A DNA stretch of 64,000 nucleotides from an uncultured Aquimarina sp. (GCA_947498595.1 CANMKX010000005.1:143762-207761), one strand, 5' to 3'. Positions 7,508-17,871 are shown, counted from the first letter of the stretch. Program-made: numbers and translations. The notes: a model not told the origin generated them from the sequence alone.

Positions 7508-8747
7508 TCTAGAACGTTGGCAAGAAATATTTGAAACCATACGAAAAAATAAACTTCGAACATTTTTAACGGGTTTATCTGTAGCTTCAGGAATATTTAT
7601 TTTGGTAATTCTTTTGGGAGTTGGGCAAGGAATGCAAAACGGAATTTCTAAAGAGTTTGAACAAGATGCATCTAATAGGATTTCTGTTTGGACCAATGTA
7701 ACTTCAAAGAGTTATAAAGGATTGAATCCGGGAAGATTTATCCAGATGACGAATGAAGACTATGATTTTTTGAAATTAAAACACGAAGATGAACTGGAAT
7801 ATAAGTCATCATTGAGTAGAATTTGGGGAGGAATAGCGAGTTATAAAAAAGAATCTGGAAATTATAGAATTGAAGGAGTATCAGCCGATTATCAATTTCT
7901 TGAAAATGCGGAAATGATTGCAGGTCGTTATTTAAATCTACAGGATAACGAAAATTTAGAAAAAGTAGCAGTAATTGGTAACAAAGTATACAACGATTTA
8001 TTTGCGAAAGGACAGAATGCAATAGGAGAATATATCCAGATTTTTGATATAAATTTTAAGGTTATAGGCGTTTTTTCTGACCCAGGAGGAGAAAGGGAAG
8101 AGACAAGAATATTTTTACCATTAACATCTCATCAACGAGTTTTTAATCAAGGTCAGAATATACGAAATATGGCTTTTACATTAAAACCAGAAGCAAACTT
8201 TGATGAAGCTGTATTAGCCTCGAAGCGGTTTACTGCCGAAATGGAAACGTACCTAAAAGCAAAACATATAGTTGCTCCAGATGATGAAAGTGCTATCGGA
8301 ATTAATAACAGTCTAGAAAATGCTAAAAGATTTTATCAATTAATTTTTATGATTAAAGGATTCTTTTGGTGGGTTGGTATTTGTACGATTATAGCAGGAG
8401 TAGTAGGAGTAAGTAATATTATGCTAATTATAGTAAAGGAAAGAACCAAAGAAATTGGAATAAGAAAAGCCTTAGGAGCAATGCCAGGAGCTATTATAGG
8501 TATGATTTTACAAGAAGCAATATTTGTAACAGCTATAGCAGGATTTACAGGATTAATCTTTGGGTTATTATTGTTAGAGTTTGTAGGACCATTTGTAGAA
8601 ACAGATTTTATAAGAAATCCTTCGGTTGATTTTAACGTAGCAATTACCACAGTAATCGTTTTGATAATAGCAGGTGCTTTTGCAGGATTTGTTCCAGCAT
8701 GGAGAGCAGCAAAAATAAAACCAATTGTAGCATTAAGAGACGAATAA
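7500..8747 (+). CDS. MacB-type ABC permease 1
   Basis: A 415-residue protein with one N-terminal membrane helix (near 22-45), a large periplasmic MacB-PCD-type domain, and three C-terminal helices of the FtsX family. The C-terminal half has the usual signature VSNIMLIIVKERTKEIGIRKALGA and ends with AKIKPIVALRDE. Such permeases have a stalk that pushes substrate from the periplasm into a TolC duct. Only one base separates it from the second, related permease; the two probably form a heterodimer. Confidence 0.92.
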   Translation: MFSLERWQEIFETIRKNKLRTFLTGLSVASGIFILVILLGVGQGMQNGISKEFEQDASNRISVWTNVTSKSYKGLNPGRFIQMTNEDYDFLKLKHEDELEYKSSLSRIWGGIASYKKESGNYRIEGVSADYQFLENAEMIAGRYLNLQDNENLEKVAVIGNKVYNDLFAKGQNAIGEYIQIFDINFKVIGVFSDPGGEREETRIFLPLTSHQRVFNQGQNIRNMAFTLKPEANFDEAVLASKRFTAEMETYLKAKHIVAPDDESAIGINNSLENAKRFYQLIFMIKGFFWWVGICTIIAGVVGVSNIMLIIVKERTKEIGIRKALGAMPGAIIGMILQEAIFVTAIAGFTGLIFGLLLLEFVGPFVETDFIRNPSVDFNVAITTVIVLIIAGAFAGFVPAWRAAKIKPIVALRDE

Positions 8748-8748
8748 T

Positions 8749-10014
8749 ATGTTTAGTAGAGATCGATGGAATGAAATAATAGAAGCGTTAACTGCAAATT
8801 GGTTTAGAACGTTATTAACAGCTTTTGGAGTGTTCTGGGGGATATTTATACTCGTGATACTTCTAGCAGCTGGAAAAGGATTAGAAAATGGAGTTAAACT
8901 TGGTTTTGGTGATATTGCTACCAATACAATGTTTATGTGGACGCAGACAGCATCAAAACCATATAAAGGATTGCCAAAAGGAAGAAGATATAATTTTAGA
9001 GTAAGCGATGTTTCTGCAATTAAATCACAAGTACCAGGTTTATTATATGTTTCTCCTAGAAATCAATTAGGTGGTTTTGGAGGAAGCAATAATGTTGTTA
9101 GAGGATTAAAAACAGGAGCATTTAATGTCTATGGAGATTATCCCGAAATTATAAAACAAGATCCATTGCAAATTACATCAGGTAGGTTTATTAATTATGG
9201 AGATAAAAATAATAATCGAAAAGTAGCTGTAATTGGAGAAGGTGTAAGAAAAGAATTGTTTGCACCAGGAGAAGAAATTCAAGGCGAGTATATTAAAATT
9301 AACGGGGTTAGTTTTATGGTTATAGGAACCTATAAAAAAAGATCTAACAATGGAGACGGAGAAGAAGATCAAAAACAAATCTATGTTCCGTTTACGTCTT
9401 TTGGTCAAGCATTCAATAGAGCAGATAGAGTTGGGTGGATGGCAATCACAGCACAAGATGGTTTCTCTATCACGAATTTGAAAACTAAAATTTTTGATGT
9501 TATTAAGGAGCGACATAGTATACATCCAGATGATAATAGAGCAATAGGGAATTTTGATTTGTATAAAGAGTTTAACAAGATAAATAAACTGTTTATAGCA
9601 TTAAAAGGAGTAGCATATTTTGTAGGGATTTTGGTGTTGTTATCAGGAATTATAGGGATTAGTAATATCATGCTAATAGTAGTAAAAGAACGTACTAAGG
9701 AGATTGGGATACGAAGAGCTTTAGGAGCTTCACCATGGTCTATTAGAGGTCAGATATTATTAGAATCAATTTTCTTAACAATTATTTCGGGGATGGCTGG
9801 TATTGCAGTTTCTACAGGGGTAATATACGCAGTAAACATAATCTTGGATAGTATGCCTAAAGGTGAAGAAACGATGTTTGCAAATCCTAGTGTAGATTTA
9901 ATAGTTGTTTCTGTAGCATTATTAATCCTTATTGTTAGTGGACTGATAGCAGGATTGATTCCTGCACAAACAGCTATACGAACAAAGCCAATAGACGCAT
10001 TAAGAACAGAGTAA
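8749..10014 (+). CDS. MacB-type ABC permease 2
   Basis: A 421-residue paralogue of the preceding permease with the same plan: N-terminal helix, periplasmic domain, and the FtsX core ISNIMLIVVKERTKEIGIRRALGA, ending IRTKPIDALRTE. The start at 8749 (MFSRDRW) parallels the start of permease 1 (MFSLERW), supporting the start choice for both and an origin by tandem duplication. It is followed 64 bases later by the first adaptor gene. Confidence 0.92.
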   Translation: MFSRDRWNEIIEALTANWFRTLLTAFGVFWGIFILVILLAAGKGLENGVKLGFGDIATNTMFMWTQTASKPYKGLPKGRRYNFRVSDVSAIKSQVPGLLYVSPRNQLGGFGGSNNVVRGLKTGAFNVYGDYPEIIKQDPLQITSGRFINYGDKNNNRKVAVIGEGVRKELFAPGEEIQGEYIKINGVSFMVIGTYKKRSNNGDGEEDQKQIYVPFTSFGQAFNRADRVGWMAITAQDGFSITNLKTKIFDVIKERHSIHPDDNRAIGNFDLYKEFNKINKLFIALKGVAYFVGILVLLSGIIGISNIMLIVVKERTKEIGIRRALGASPWSIRGQILLESIFLTIISGMAGIAVSTGVIYAVNIILDSMPKGEETMFANPSVDLIVVSVALLILIVSGLIAGLIPAQTAIRTKPIDALRTE

Positions 10015-10078
10015 TATAAAATAATAAAACATAACCGATAAAAATATAAACCGGTTACCATAAATACATACTAAAAAA

Positions 10079-11191
10079 ATGAAGAAAACAATCACTATCA
10101 TCACTTTACTACTAATTGTAGTTGTTTTTGTAGGTTCATTATACTGGTTATTTCAGAAAAATCAAGAAGATCCAATCGTTTACAAAACATCACAAGCAAC
10201 TACTGAAACTATTGTTAAAAAAACAGTAGCAACAGGAAGTATTGTGCCTAAAGAAGAGGTTTTAATTAAACCAAATATTTCAGGAATTATACAAGAAATT
10301 TATATTGAAGCAGGAGATCAAATTAAAGCGGGAGATCTAATCGCTAAAATTAGAGTAATACCTAATGTCTCATCTTTACAAAGTGGTAAAAACTCTGTAA
10401 CAACAGCGAAAATAGCATTAGATAATCAAGAGAAAATATATAAGAGACAAAAAGGATTATTTGATAAAGGAGTAATTTCTGCGAACGAATTTGACGGAAT
10501 AGATGTTTCGTATAAACAAGCAAAGCAAAGTTATGAATCAGCGTTACAAAATTATGAAATTATAAGAACTGGTACTGCTAGAGGATTAGGTAATGCAGCT
10601 AATACATTGATTAGATCTACTGTGACAGGAATGGTATTAGAAGTTCCTGTAAAAGAAGGGAATCAAGTAATCGAAAGTAATAATTTTAACGACGGAACCA
10701 CCATAGCATCTATTGCAGATGTTAATAAAATGATTTTCGAAGGAAAAGTTGATGAAAGTGAAGTTGGAAAAATTAAAGAAAGCTTACCATTAGAGATTAC
10801 AGTTGGGGCAATTGAAAATAAAAAGTTTGATGCCGTATTAGATTATATCGCGCCTAAAGGAAAAAGCGAGAATGGAGCAATTCAATTTGAGATTAAAGGA
10901 ACATTGAATAAAAAAGATACAACATTTATCAGAGCAGGGTTAAGTGCAAATGCTTCTATCATATTGGACAAAGCTGAAGATGTAGTTGCTTTAAAAGAAG
11001 CTTTGGTGCAATATGATGATAAAACTCAAAAACCATTTGTAGAAATACAGATAGGAGAACAGAAATTTGAACATAGAGATATTGAGTTAGGTATAAGTGA
11101 TGGAATTCATGTAGAAGTTAAGAGTGGTATCACGAAAGAGGATAAGATAAAAATCTGGAATCAAATAAAAGTTTCAGAATTTGGAAATTAA
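10079..11191 (+). CDS. Periplasmic adaptor (MacA/HlyD type) 1
   Basis: A 370-residue membrane-fusion protein with an N-terminal membrane anchor (about 5-25), a split lipoyl/barrel-sandwich domain (VLIKPNISGIIQEIYIEAGD early and TVTGMVLEVPVKEGN later), and between them a helical hairpin (about residues 95-160) that would reach the TolC tip. It links the permease pair to the outer-membrane factor. The position right after the permeases is that of macA in MacAB-type operons. Confidence 0.9.
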   Translation: MKKTITIITLLLIVVVFVGSLYWLFQKNQEDPIVYKTSQATTETIVKKTVATGSIVPKEEVLIKPNISGIIQEIYIEAGDQIKAGDLIAKIRVIPNVSSLQSGKNSVTTAKIALDNQEKIYKRQKGLFDKGVISANEFDGIDVSYKQAKQSYESALQNYEIIRTGTARGLGNAANTLIRSTVTGMVLEVPVKEGNQVIESNNFNDGTTIASIADVNKMIFEGKVDESEVGKIKESLPLEITVGAIENKKFDAVLDYIAPKGKSENGAIQFEIKGTLNKKDTTFIRAGLSANASIILDKAEDVVALKEALVQYDDKTQKPFVEIQIGEQKFEHRDIELGISDGIHVEVKSGITKEDKIKIWNQIKVSEFGN

Positions 11192-11348
11192 TTTTTAAAA
11201 AACATGTAACAACATCAATCATTTATATACTTATAGTATTGTAAAACATATAATGATTAATTGAAGAAATGATATTAATCAAAAAGCAAGAGATTTATAA
11301 TCTTACGTTTTGTAACGCTATTATTAAAATGATATAAAAAATTAAACG

Positions 11349-12794
11349 ATGAAAATAAAAGCATCAATTTTATTTGCAGTTCTTTTAGGAATTAGCGTTC
11401 AAGCACAGTCAAAAAAATGGACTTTGAGTGAATGTGTAGAACATGCTTTGAATAATAATATTACAATAAAACAAGCAACTTTAGATTTAGAAGATGCTCA
11501 GATTGATAGAAGTGACGCAATTGGGGGATTATTACCATCATTAAATGCGAATGCCAATAATAATTGGAGTTCGGGTTTAAGTCTTAACCCAGTTTCTGGA
11601 ACCAATGAAACATTAACATTCAGAAATTCATCATATGGTGTTAGTGCTGGAGTTACTTTGTTTGATGGTTTACGAAATTATAAGCGTTTACAAAGAGCAA
11701 AAATAAGAAAAGTAATAAGTGAATATTCATTAGGGAGAAGTAAAGATGATATCGCATTATTAGTGTCAAATTCTTATTTGCAAGTATTACTTAATAAAGA
11801 ATCTTTAAAGGTTATAGAGGCACAACATATAATTACAGGAGAACAGCTTAAAAGGACTGAGGATTTGGTTGAAGCTGGAGTGTTGCCTAAAGGAGATTTA
11901 TTAGAAATAAAAGCAACGTCTGCAGATGAAATAACACGTATAGTTCAAGGGGAAAATGCAATAAAAATAGCGTTAATTAATCTTGCACAAACGTTGTTAA
12001 TTAAAGATTATGAAACTTTCGATATTGAAGAAAGAGAATATATAGTACCAGTAGCGACGATTATGGAAACTCCTGTAGAACGTATTATTGCGCAAGCAAG
12101 AGAATCACGTTACGAAGTTCAAATTGCAGAGGAGAATAAGTTGTTAGCAGAGAAGGATTTAGAAATTGCTAAAGGTGCTTATTACCCAACATTGTCGGCT
12201 TCTATAAACTATAATACGCGTGAGACAGGAAGTAATAATTTTGTAAACGAAGTAGATCCTGATAATCCATTCAGAATTCAACAGATAGGAGTAGTAGAGA
12301 GTACTGGAGAAAGTGTTGTAACTCAACAGCCCAATACACTAATACGCGAAACAGGACCAGTATCTTATTTTGATCAATTATCAAATAATGATGGACTTTC
12401 GTATGGATTATCATTAAACATACCTATTTTTAATGGGTTTTCGGTAAAAAACAGAGTAAAGAGAAGTAAAATACAAGTAAAGCGTACAGAGTTTCAGTTA
12501 GAAGAAGCTCAGTTAAATTTAGATAGTAACGTATATCAAGCTTATCTAGATGCCAAAGGTTCTGCTGAAGCTTATGAAGCTTCTACTGTAGCTGTTAAGG
12601 CACAAGAACAAGCTTATGAATACGCAAAAGATCGTTATGATGTAGGACTAACTAATGCATTTGATTTTAGTCAATCAAAATTTAGATTAGAAGATGCACA
12701 AAGTAAAGAAGTACGCGCAAAATTTGATTATATATTTAAATTGAAAGTATTAGAATTATACTTTGGAATTAAAGTAGCTGATATAAAATTATAA
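11349..12794 (+). CDS. TolC-family outer-membrane efflux protein
   Basis: A 481-residue protein with a signal peptide ending VQAQ and the TolC/OEP duplicated architecture: an opening WTLSECVEHALNNN, a beta segment YGVSAGVTLFDGLRNYKRL, long coiled helices, and a second half with GLSLNIPIFNGFSVKNRVKR. Family members form a trimeric beta-barrel and periplasmic alpha-tunnel that lets substrate leave the cell. It sits between two adaptor genes; a 157-base gap before it might hold its own promoter, but none is clear. Confidence 0.93.
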   Translation: MKIKASILFAVLLGISVQAQSKKWTLSECVEHALNNNITIKQATLDLEDAQIDRSDAIGGLLPSLNANANNNWSSGLSLNPVSGTNETLTFRNSSYGVSAGVTLFDGLRNYKRLQRAKIRKVISEYSLGRSKDDIALLVSNSYLQVLLNKESLKVIEAQHIITGEQLKRTEDLVEAGVLPKGDLLEIKATSADEITRIVQGENAIKIALINLAQTLLIKDYETFDIEEREYIVPVATIMETPVERIIAQARESRYEVQIAEENKLLAEKDLEIAKGAYYPTLSASINYNTRETGSNNFVNEVDPDNPFRIQQIGVVESTGESVVTQQPNTLIRETGPVSYFDQLSNNDGLSYGLSLNIPIFNGFSVKNRVKRSKIQVKRTEFQLEEAQLNLDSNVYQAYLDAKGSAEAYEASTVAVKAQEQAYEYAKDRYDVGLTNAFDFSQSKFRLEDAQSKEVRAKFDYIFKLKVLELYFGIKVADIKL

Positions 12795-12864
12795 GAAGAA
12801 CAGTCTTTTTTTATAGGCTGTGAACATATTAAAATAGAATTATACATATTAATATAGATGAGCC

Positions 12865-14130
12865 ATGAATAAAAAAAGACTGTTTATTATTTTAACCCTA
12901 GTTGTAGTACTTGTTGTAGTCTTGATTTTTGGGAGAAAACAAGGATGGTTTGGAGATGAAGGAAACTTTAAAACTGTCGAAATTTCTAAAATAGAAAAAA
13001 TTGATATTATAGAAACAGTTGCTGCTACTGGAAAAATACAGCCAGAAGTTGAAGTTAAATTGTCTTCAGAAGTTTCGGGTGAAATTATAAAGTTACCAAT
13101 TGTAGAAGGGCAACAGGTTAAAAAAGGAGATTTATTAGCAAGTATCAACCCTGATATATATCAATCTACAGTACAACGTTCTCAAGCTGGACTACAAAAT
13201 GTAAAAGCCAATTTAAATCAGGCTGAAGCAAGTTTAAAAGAAGCAAAAGCTAATTATGAAAGAAATAAAAATCTTTTTGATAAAGGAATTATTTCTAAAG
13301 CAGAGTGGGATAAAATGATTTCTACTTACGAAATTGCTCAAGCGGCAAAACAATCTGCATATTATAATGTTCAAAGTGCATCGGCAACTGTTGTAGAGGC
13401 AAAAGATAACCTTAGAAGAACGAATATATATGCTCCAATGGATGGAACGGTATCTGCATTGAAAGTAGAATTAGGAGAGCGTGTAGTTGGTACACAACAA
13501 ATGACAGGTACAGAAATTATGAGGGTTGCAAATCTCAATAACATGGAAGTTGTTGTTGATGTAAACGAAAATGATATCGTAAAAATATCTGTAGGAGATT
13601 CTACAATTGTTGAAGTAGACGCATACCTGAAAAAGGAATTCAAAGGACTAGTAACCGAAATAGCAAATTCTGCTGAAAATACAGTAAGTGCAGACCAAGT
13701 AACAAACTTTAAAGTGAAAGTTAGAATCCTTGAAGAATCTTACAAAGAATTATTAAAAGATAAACCAGCTACATTTTCACCTTTCAGACCCGGTATGACA
13801 GCTACAGTGGATATTATCACAAATAAAAAGTCAAACATAATTGGAGTACCTATTAGTGCAATAGTTGTTAAAAATGATACTACAGGAAAAAGAAATGTAT
13901 CAAAAGGAAAATTAAAAGATACAGACGAAAAGTTTGAATGCGTTTTTGTTGATAATGGAGGAGAAGCAAAATTAAGAGTTATAAAAACAGGAATTCAAGA
14001 CGATACTAATATTGAAATTACAGAAGGCCTACAAGAAGGCGATAATGTGATTGTAGGACCATATAATCTAGTAACTAAATCTCTAAAAACTGGAGATGCT
14101 GTAAAAGATAAAAAGAATACTAAAGAATAA
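12865..14130 (+). CDS. Periplasmic adaptor (HlyD/MacA type) 2
   Basis: A 421-residue membrane-fusion protein: N-terminal anchor with VVLVVVLIFG, first lipoyl half VKLSSEVSGEIIKLPIVEGQ, helical hairpin about residues 100-180, second lipoyl half YAPMDGTVSALKVELGERV, beta-barrel and a membrane-proximal domain ending in GDNVIVGPYNLVTKSLKTGD. It resembles adaptor 1 in layout but is longer and diverged. It is the second adaptor of the same export operon and may replace or pair with adaptor 1. Confidence 0.9.
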   Translation: MNKKRLFIILTLVVVLVVVLIFGRKQGWFGDEGNFKTVEISKIEKIDIIETVAATGKIQPEVEVKLSSEVSGEIIKLPIVEGQQVKKGDLLASINPDIYQSTVQRSQAGLQNVKANLNQAEASLKEAKANYERNKNLFDKGIISKAEWDKMISTYEIAQAAKQSAYYNVQSASATVVEAKDNLRRTNIYAPMDGTVSALKVELGERVVGTQQMTGTEIMRVANLNNMEVVVDVNENDIVKISVGDSTIVEVDAYLKKEFKGLVTEIANSAENTVSADQVTNFKVKVRILEESYKELLKDKPATFSPFRPGMTATVDIITNKKSNIIGVPISAIVVKNDTTGKRNVSKGKLKDTDEKFECVFVDNGGEAKLRVIKTGIQDDTNIEITEGLQEGDNVIVGPYNLVTKSLKTGDAVKDKKNTKE

Positions 14131-14147
14131 ATAGTGCAAATAATTTT

Positions 14148-14178
14148 TTGATGAGGATACTACATTCGATTATCTTTG
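14148..14178 (+). promoter_or_regulatory. Promoter of tsaB
   Basis: TTG at 14148-14150, a 20-base spacer and TATCTTTG at 14171-14178 match the flavobacterial -33/-7 consensus. The -7 element covers an in-frame TTG at 14176, which argues against that codon as the start of tsaB and for the ATG at 14194, leaving a very short leader. Confidence 0.7.
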
Positions 14179-14193
14179 CAAAAAAAATATTCA

Positions 14194-14865
14194 ATGGCTT
14201 ATATCCTTTGTATTGAAACTGCAACAACAAATTGTTCTGTGGCGTTAGCCAAAGATGGTGAATTAATAGCTTTAGTAGAAGATTGTAAAGGAGGGTATTC
14301 TCATGCAGAGAAACTACATAATTATATATTAGAAGTTGTTAAAAAAGCATCTATAACGCTTAATGAATTATCTGCTATAGCAGTAAGTAAAGGACCAGGG
14401 TCTTATACAGGGCTAAGAATAGGAGTATCTAGTGCAAAAGGATTATGCTATGCATTAGATATTCCATTAATAGCCGTTCCAACATTAACATCTTTAGCAG
14501 TACAAATAACACGCTATAAAGAGTTAAAGCCAGTTCATGTAATCCCAATGATTGATGCTAGAAGAATGGAAGTTTATACGGCTGTTTTTACTAATGATTA
14601 TCAACAGATTGTCGAGACTTCGGCAAAAATCTTAGATTCATCTTCTTTTGAAGAATATTTAAATACTGGACAAACTTATTTTATTGGTGACGGATCTAAA
14701 AAATTTGCAGAAATATGTACTCATGAAAACGCTGAGTTTATACATGATAAATTGCCTTCAGCTCAAGAAATGATTACACTAAGTTACACTAAGTTTACTG
14801 CAAAAGATTTTGAAAATGTTACTTACTTTGAACCATATTATCTAAAAGATTTTGTGGCTGGATAG
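14194..14865 (+). CDS. tsaB: tRNA t6A biosynthesis subunit TsaB
   Basis: A 223-residue ASKHA-fold protein of the Kae1/TsaD/YeaZ family. The start YILCIETATTNCSVAL and the motif SKGPGSYTGLRIGVSSAKGL are diagnostic. TsaB is the non-catalytic partner that dimerises with TsaD; with TsaE and TsaC the complex makes the threonylcarbamoyl-adenosine at position 37 of ANN-decoding tRNAs in the cytoplasm. It has its own promoter, so it is not part of the efflux operon. Its last 47 bases overlap the 3' end of the convergent gene on the other strand. Confidence 0.95.
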   Translation: MAYILCIETATTNCSVALAKDGELIALVEDCKGGYSHAEKLHNYILEVVKKASITLNELSAIAVSKGPGSYTGLRIGVSSAKGLCYALDIPLIAVPTLTSLAVQITRYKELKPVHVIPMIDARRMEVYTAVFTNDYQQIVETSAKILDSSSFEEYLNTGQTYFIGDGSKKFAEICTHENAEFIHDKLPSAQEMITLSYTKFTAKDFENVTYFEPYYLKDFVAG

Positions 14866-15505
14866 TTGCATAATACGATAAGATTTTAATAAGATCTTCT
14901 TCTCGTTTTAATTTAAGTTTTTCCTTTTTCATATACTCTTTAACCTCTTTACTCTTTGTATTTAATAAAGAAAGAAACTTCTTAGTATTGATCGGTAATT
15001 CAAGAATGATATCATTTTCCTCTAAGTAATACGAAATAATTGTTTTTAATTTACCTGGAGTAGGAGCTTCAGACATTACATAACTACTTTTGGGTTTTGT
15101 AATTTCTATAGTGTATTTTTTATAGAGACCATAATGCTTTTTCTTATCAAGTTGAACAAAATATCCAGATTGATTTAACTGTTTTTTTGTTTTAAAATCA
15201 CGATAATAAAAATCTTCATGATCTAATGTAATTTGAATCGTGCTAGATTTAATAACAGTATATGTATGGGATTTATCTTTGTGTTCAAAAGCATCAGTAT
15301 AAATATTGTACTTTAATTTTGCTTCTTGACTTTCTATATCTCCTTTATAAACAATTGCTGGTTTGGCTTTGTTATAAATATACATGGAACCATCATATTC
15401 ATCAAATTTGGTTACTTGTTTAGATGTTTGAAAATATTCTCGAGGTAATTGTCCTAATAGTACATATGGAACTATAAAAAGAACGAGTTGTAGTAAAATT
15501 CTCAC
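14819..15505 (-). CDS. Exported protein of unknown function
   Basis: With the GTG start at 15505 this is a 228-residue protein with a good signal peptide (RILLQLVLFIVPYVLLGQ, then LPREYFQ). A TTG at 15556 would add 17 residues in front. The mature part is rich in charged residues and beta-type segments with repeated lysine/tyrosine patterns (FKTKKQLNQSGYFVQLDKKK) and a charged helix at the C-terminus. No family was recognised. The gene is convergent with tsaB and overlaps it by 47 bases. Confidence 0.6.
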   Translation of the reverse strand: MRILLQLVLFIVPYVLLGQLPREYFQTSKQVTKFDEYDGSMYIYNKAKPAIVYKGDIESQEAKLKYNIYTDAFEHKDKSHTYTVIKSSTIQITLDHEDFYYRDFKTKKQLNQSGYFVQLDKKKHYGLYKKYTIEITKPKSSYVMSEAPTPGKLKTIISYYLEENDIILELPINTKKFLSLLNTKSKEVKEYMKKEKLKLKREEDLIKILSYYATIQPQNLLDNMVQSK

Positions 15506-15647
15506 TAGTATTAATGTATTTGATATAAATCTAAATAAATTAATATTTAAATGCAAATACGTTAATAATTAAAGCTTTTTATGAAAATTTAATAAAACCT
15601 TGATAAATCATTAAAAACTACGAAAACGTTTTCATGAACCCTTGTTA

Positions 15648-17753
15648 TTACTGATTTATTAACTCTAAAGTTTCTTCAATAGTTTCAACTGGATATCGAC
15701 AACTATTATTAATACAGGTGTAAATTAATGTTTGATTAACAGTAAATCTAGATTTTAATAAAGGTTCGTTAGAATTCTTGATGCTACCAGCAATTAATTT
15801 ATTAGGGACATAATGACTTTGTAGTTGATGCGTTTTTTTTAAAGCCTGATTACCTACAATAACAATTTCATAAAAATTATCAGTATAATTAAGCATAAGA
15901 TCTAACCAGTTAGAATATCCCATAGGATAGTTTTCAATATTAGGTTGTATCGTATGCAGCATATTTTTACTGATATCTAGATAAGTTGTATTATCAAAGT
16001 AGTGCGATAGCAAAAATAGATTTTTTGCCATAATTGAATTAGATGCAGGAATAACGTTATCACTATATTCAATAGATCGAGTTATCAATTTTGGATCTAG
16101 ATTTGAAGTAAAATAGAAAAGCTTTTTCTCATCATTATAAAAATGTTCAAGTGTATACTTTGTTAATTGGTTGGCTATCGATAACCATTCTTGGTCAAAA
16201 GTATTTTGATATAATGAAATATAACTTTCGATTACGGTCGCGTAATCTTCTAAATATCCATTAATAGTACTTTTTCCATTTTTATAATTATGAAATAAGC
16301 GATAGTCTTTTTGTAATTGCTCATTTTTTATGAACTGAGCATTTTTGATAGCAATATCTAGGAAATTCTGTTCTCCAAAAACACGATAGGCATCCAAATA
16401 TCCTTTTATCATTAAAGCATTCCAAGATGTTAATGATTTATCGTCTAATCGAGGTCTAGAACGCTTTTCTCGTGTTGTACGTAAAAGATATTGCCAAGAC
16501 TTTATTTTGGTGTTTAGAATCGTTTTTTCAATTTGATGTTCTTTGATAAAAGCATCTTGATTTTTATTCCTGATAAGTACATAATTGTTATTTTCCCATA
16601 AACCATATTCATTGATATTATAATAATTAGAAAATAGCTCGAAATCGTTTTCTAATAATTCGTGAAGTTCTTTTTTGTTCCAGACATAAAAAGCACCTTC
16701 TTCTAATTCTCCTTCAGGAGTAGTACTATCGGCATCTAGCGAAGAATAGAAAATTCCATCTTTTGTAGTTAGTTCTCTTTGTATAAAATCTAAAGTTTGA
16801 TATACAACAGTCTTGTACCAATCATTTTTAGTAATTAAATATGCATCAGCATACAGACTAATTAACTGTGCATTGTCGTATAGCATTTTCTCAAAATGAG
16901 GGACATGCCATTTAGTATCTGTCGAATACCTAGAAAAACCACCTCCTACATGATCATATACGCCTCCAAATGAGATTTGATTTAGAGTGTTCTCTACATA
17001 TGATAATAAATTTTTATCATTTGTTTGATGAGCATATCGTAAAAGAAAATGATAATTATTAGGCATCATAAATTTAGGAGCTTTTCTTGTCCCTCCTTTT
17101 TTATGATCAAATTCATAACTCCATTTCTCTACTTGTGCTTTTATAAAAGAATTAGTAAAGTCAATTTTATTTTTATTTATAGAAATCAATTCAGATTCTT
17201 TAATCCCTTGCTCTAAATTATCAGCGAATTCTATTAATTTTTCAGGTTGCTCTTTTTGCAACAAAGCAATCTGTTGTAGCGCTTCAACCCAGTTTTCTTT
17301 TCTAAAATAGGTTCCGCCCCATATAGGTCTTCCGTCGGGTAACGCAACTACATTAAGAGGCCACCCACCGCTACCAGTCATTAATTGTACGGCAGTCATG
17401 TATACTTGATCAATGTCTGGTCGTTCTTCTCTATCAATTTTTATACTGATATAATCAGAATTCATGACTTTGGCTACATCAATATTTTCAAAACTTTCAT
17501 GTTCCATGACATGACACCAATGACAAGCTGCATACCCAACACTAATAATGATCAACTTATTCTCTTTTTTGGCTTGATTTAAAACAGCTTGGTTCCAAGG
17601 TTTCCAATCAACAGGGTTGTGAGCATGTTGAAGTAAATATGGACTAGATTCATTAATAAGATCATTAGTGTAAGATGGCTCCATCATTTTTGAATTTTGA
17701 CTATTACATGCAAAAGTAAAAACAACTAAAAGAAAAAAGACGGTACGCTGCAT
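15648..17753 (-). CDS. DUF255 thioredoxin-domain lipoprotein (YyaL / SSP411 family)
   Basis: A 701-residue protein whose preferred ATG at 17753 gives a lipoprotein signal ending VFTFAC (lipid-modified Cys16). The N-terminal thioredoxin-like domain contains NESSPYLLQHAHNPVDW and the motif ACHWCHVMEHESFE with its CxxC at 77-80. The rest resembles the alpha/alpha-barrel of N-acylglucosamine 2-epimerase-like enzymes, as in YyaL and human SPATA20. The function is not settled. An upstream in-frame start at 17783 would add ten residues and spoil the lipobox position, so it was not used. It lies downstream of dodecin with a terminator hairpin between. Confidence 0.9.
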   Translation of the reverse strand: MQRTVFFLLVVFTFACNSQNSKMMEPSYTNDLINESSPYLLQHAHNPVDWKPWNQAVLNQAKKENKLIIISVGYAACHWCHVMEHESFENIDVAKVMNSDYISIKIDREERPDIDQVYMTAVQLMTGSGGWPLNVVALPDGRPIWGGTYFRKENWVEALQQIALLQKEQPEKLIEFADNLEQGIKESELISINKNKIDFTNSFIKAQVEKWSYEFDHKKGGTRKAPKFMMPNNYHFLLRYAHQTNDKNLLSYVENTLNQISFGGVYDHVGGGFSRYSTDTKWHVPHFEKMLYDNAQLISLYADAYLITKNDWYKTVVYQTLDFIQRELTTKDGIFYSSLDADSTTPEGELEEGAFYVWNKKELHELLENDFELFSNYYNINEYGLWENNNYVLIRNKNQDAFIKEHQIEKTILNTKIKSWQYLLRTTREKRSRPRLDDKSLTSWNALMIKGYLDAYRVFGEQNFLDIAIKNAQFIKNEQLQKDYRLFHNYKNGKSTINGYLEDYATVIESYISLYQNTFDQEWLSIANQLTKYTLEHFYNDEKKLFYFTSNLDPKLITRSIEYSDNVIPASNSIMAKNLFLLSHYFDNTTYLDISKNMLHTIQPNIENYPMGYSNWLDLMLNYTDNFYEIVIVGNQALKKTHQLQSHYVPNKLIAGSIKNSNEPLLKSRFTVNQTLIYTCINNSCRYPVETIEETLELINQ

Positions 17754-17788
17754 AAAGTTTATCTTGTTAATATATATTATCATAATAA

Positions 17789-17821
17789 ATAAGCGTTTCT
17801 AAAATAATTGGAAACGCTTAT
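17789..17821 (-). terminator. Terminator of the dodecin gene
   Basis: ATAAGCGTTTC and GAAACGCTTAT pair perfectly around an 11-base loop. On the minus strand it is followed by TTTATTATG, a moderate U tract. Confidence 0.7.
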
Positions 17822-17871
17822 CTATTTAATTAAGTCGAAAATATAATACTATAATTTCGAGATTTACTTTA

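Noticed and set aside
9178..9525. 115-codon minus-strand frame inside permease 2
   Set aside because: Antisense to a solid gene, no signature of its own.
14176..14193. TTG as the start of tsaB
   Set aside because: It overlaps the -7 promoter element; ATG at 14194 begins the conserved N-terminus.
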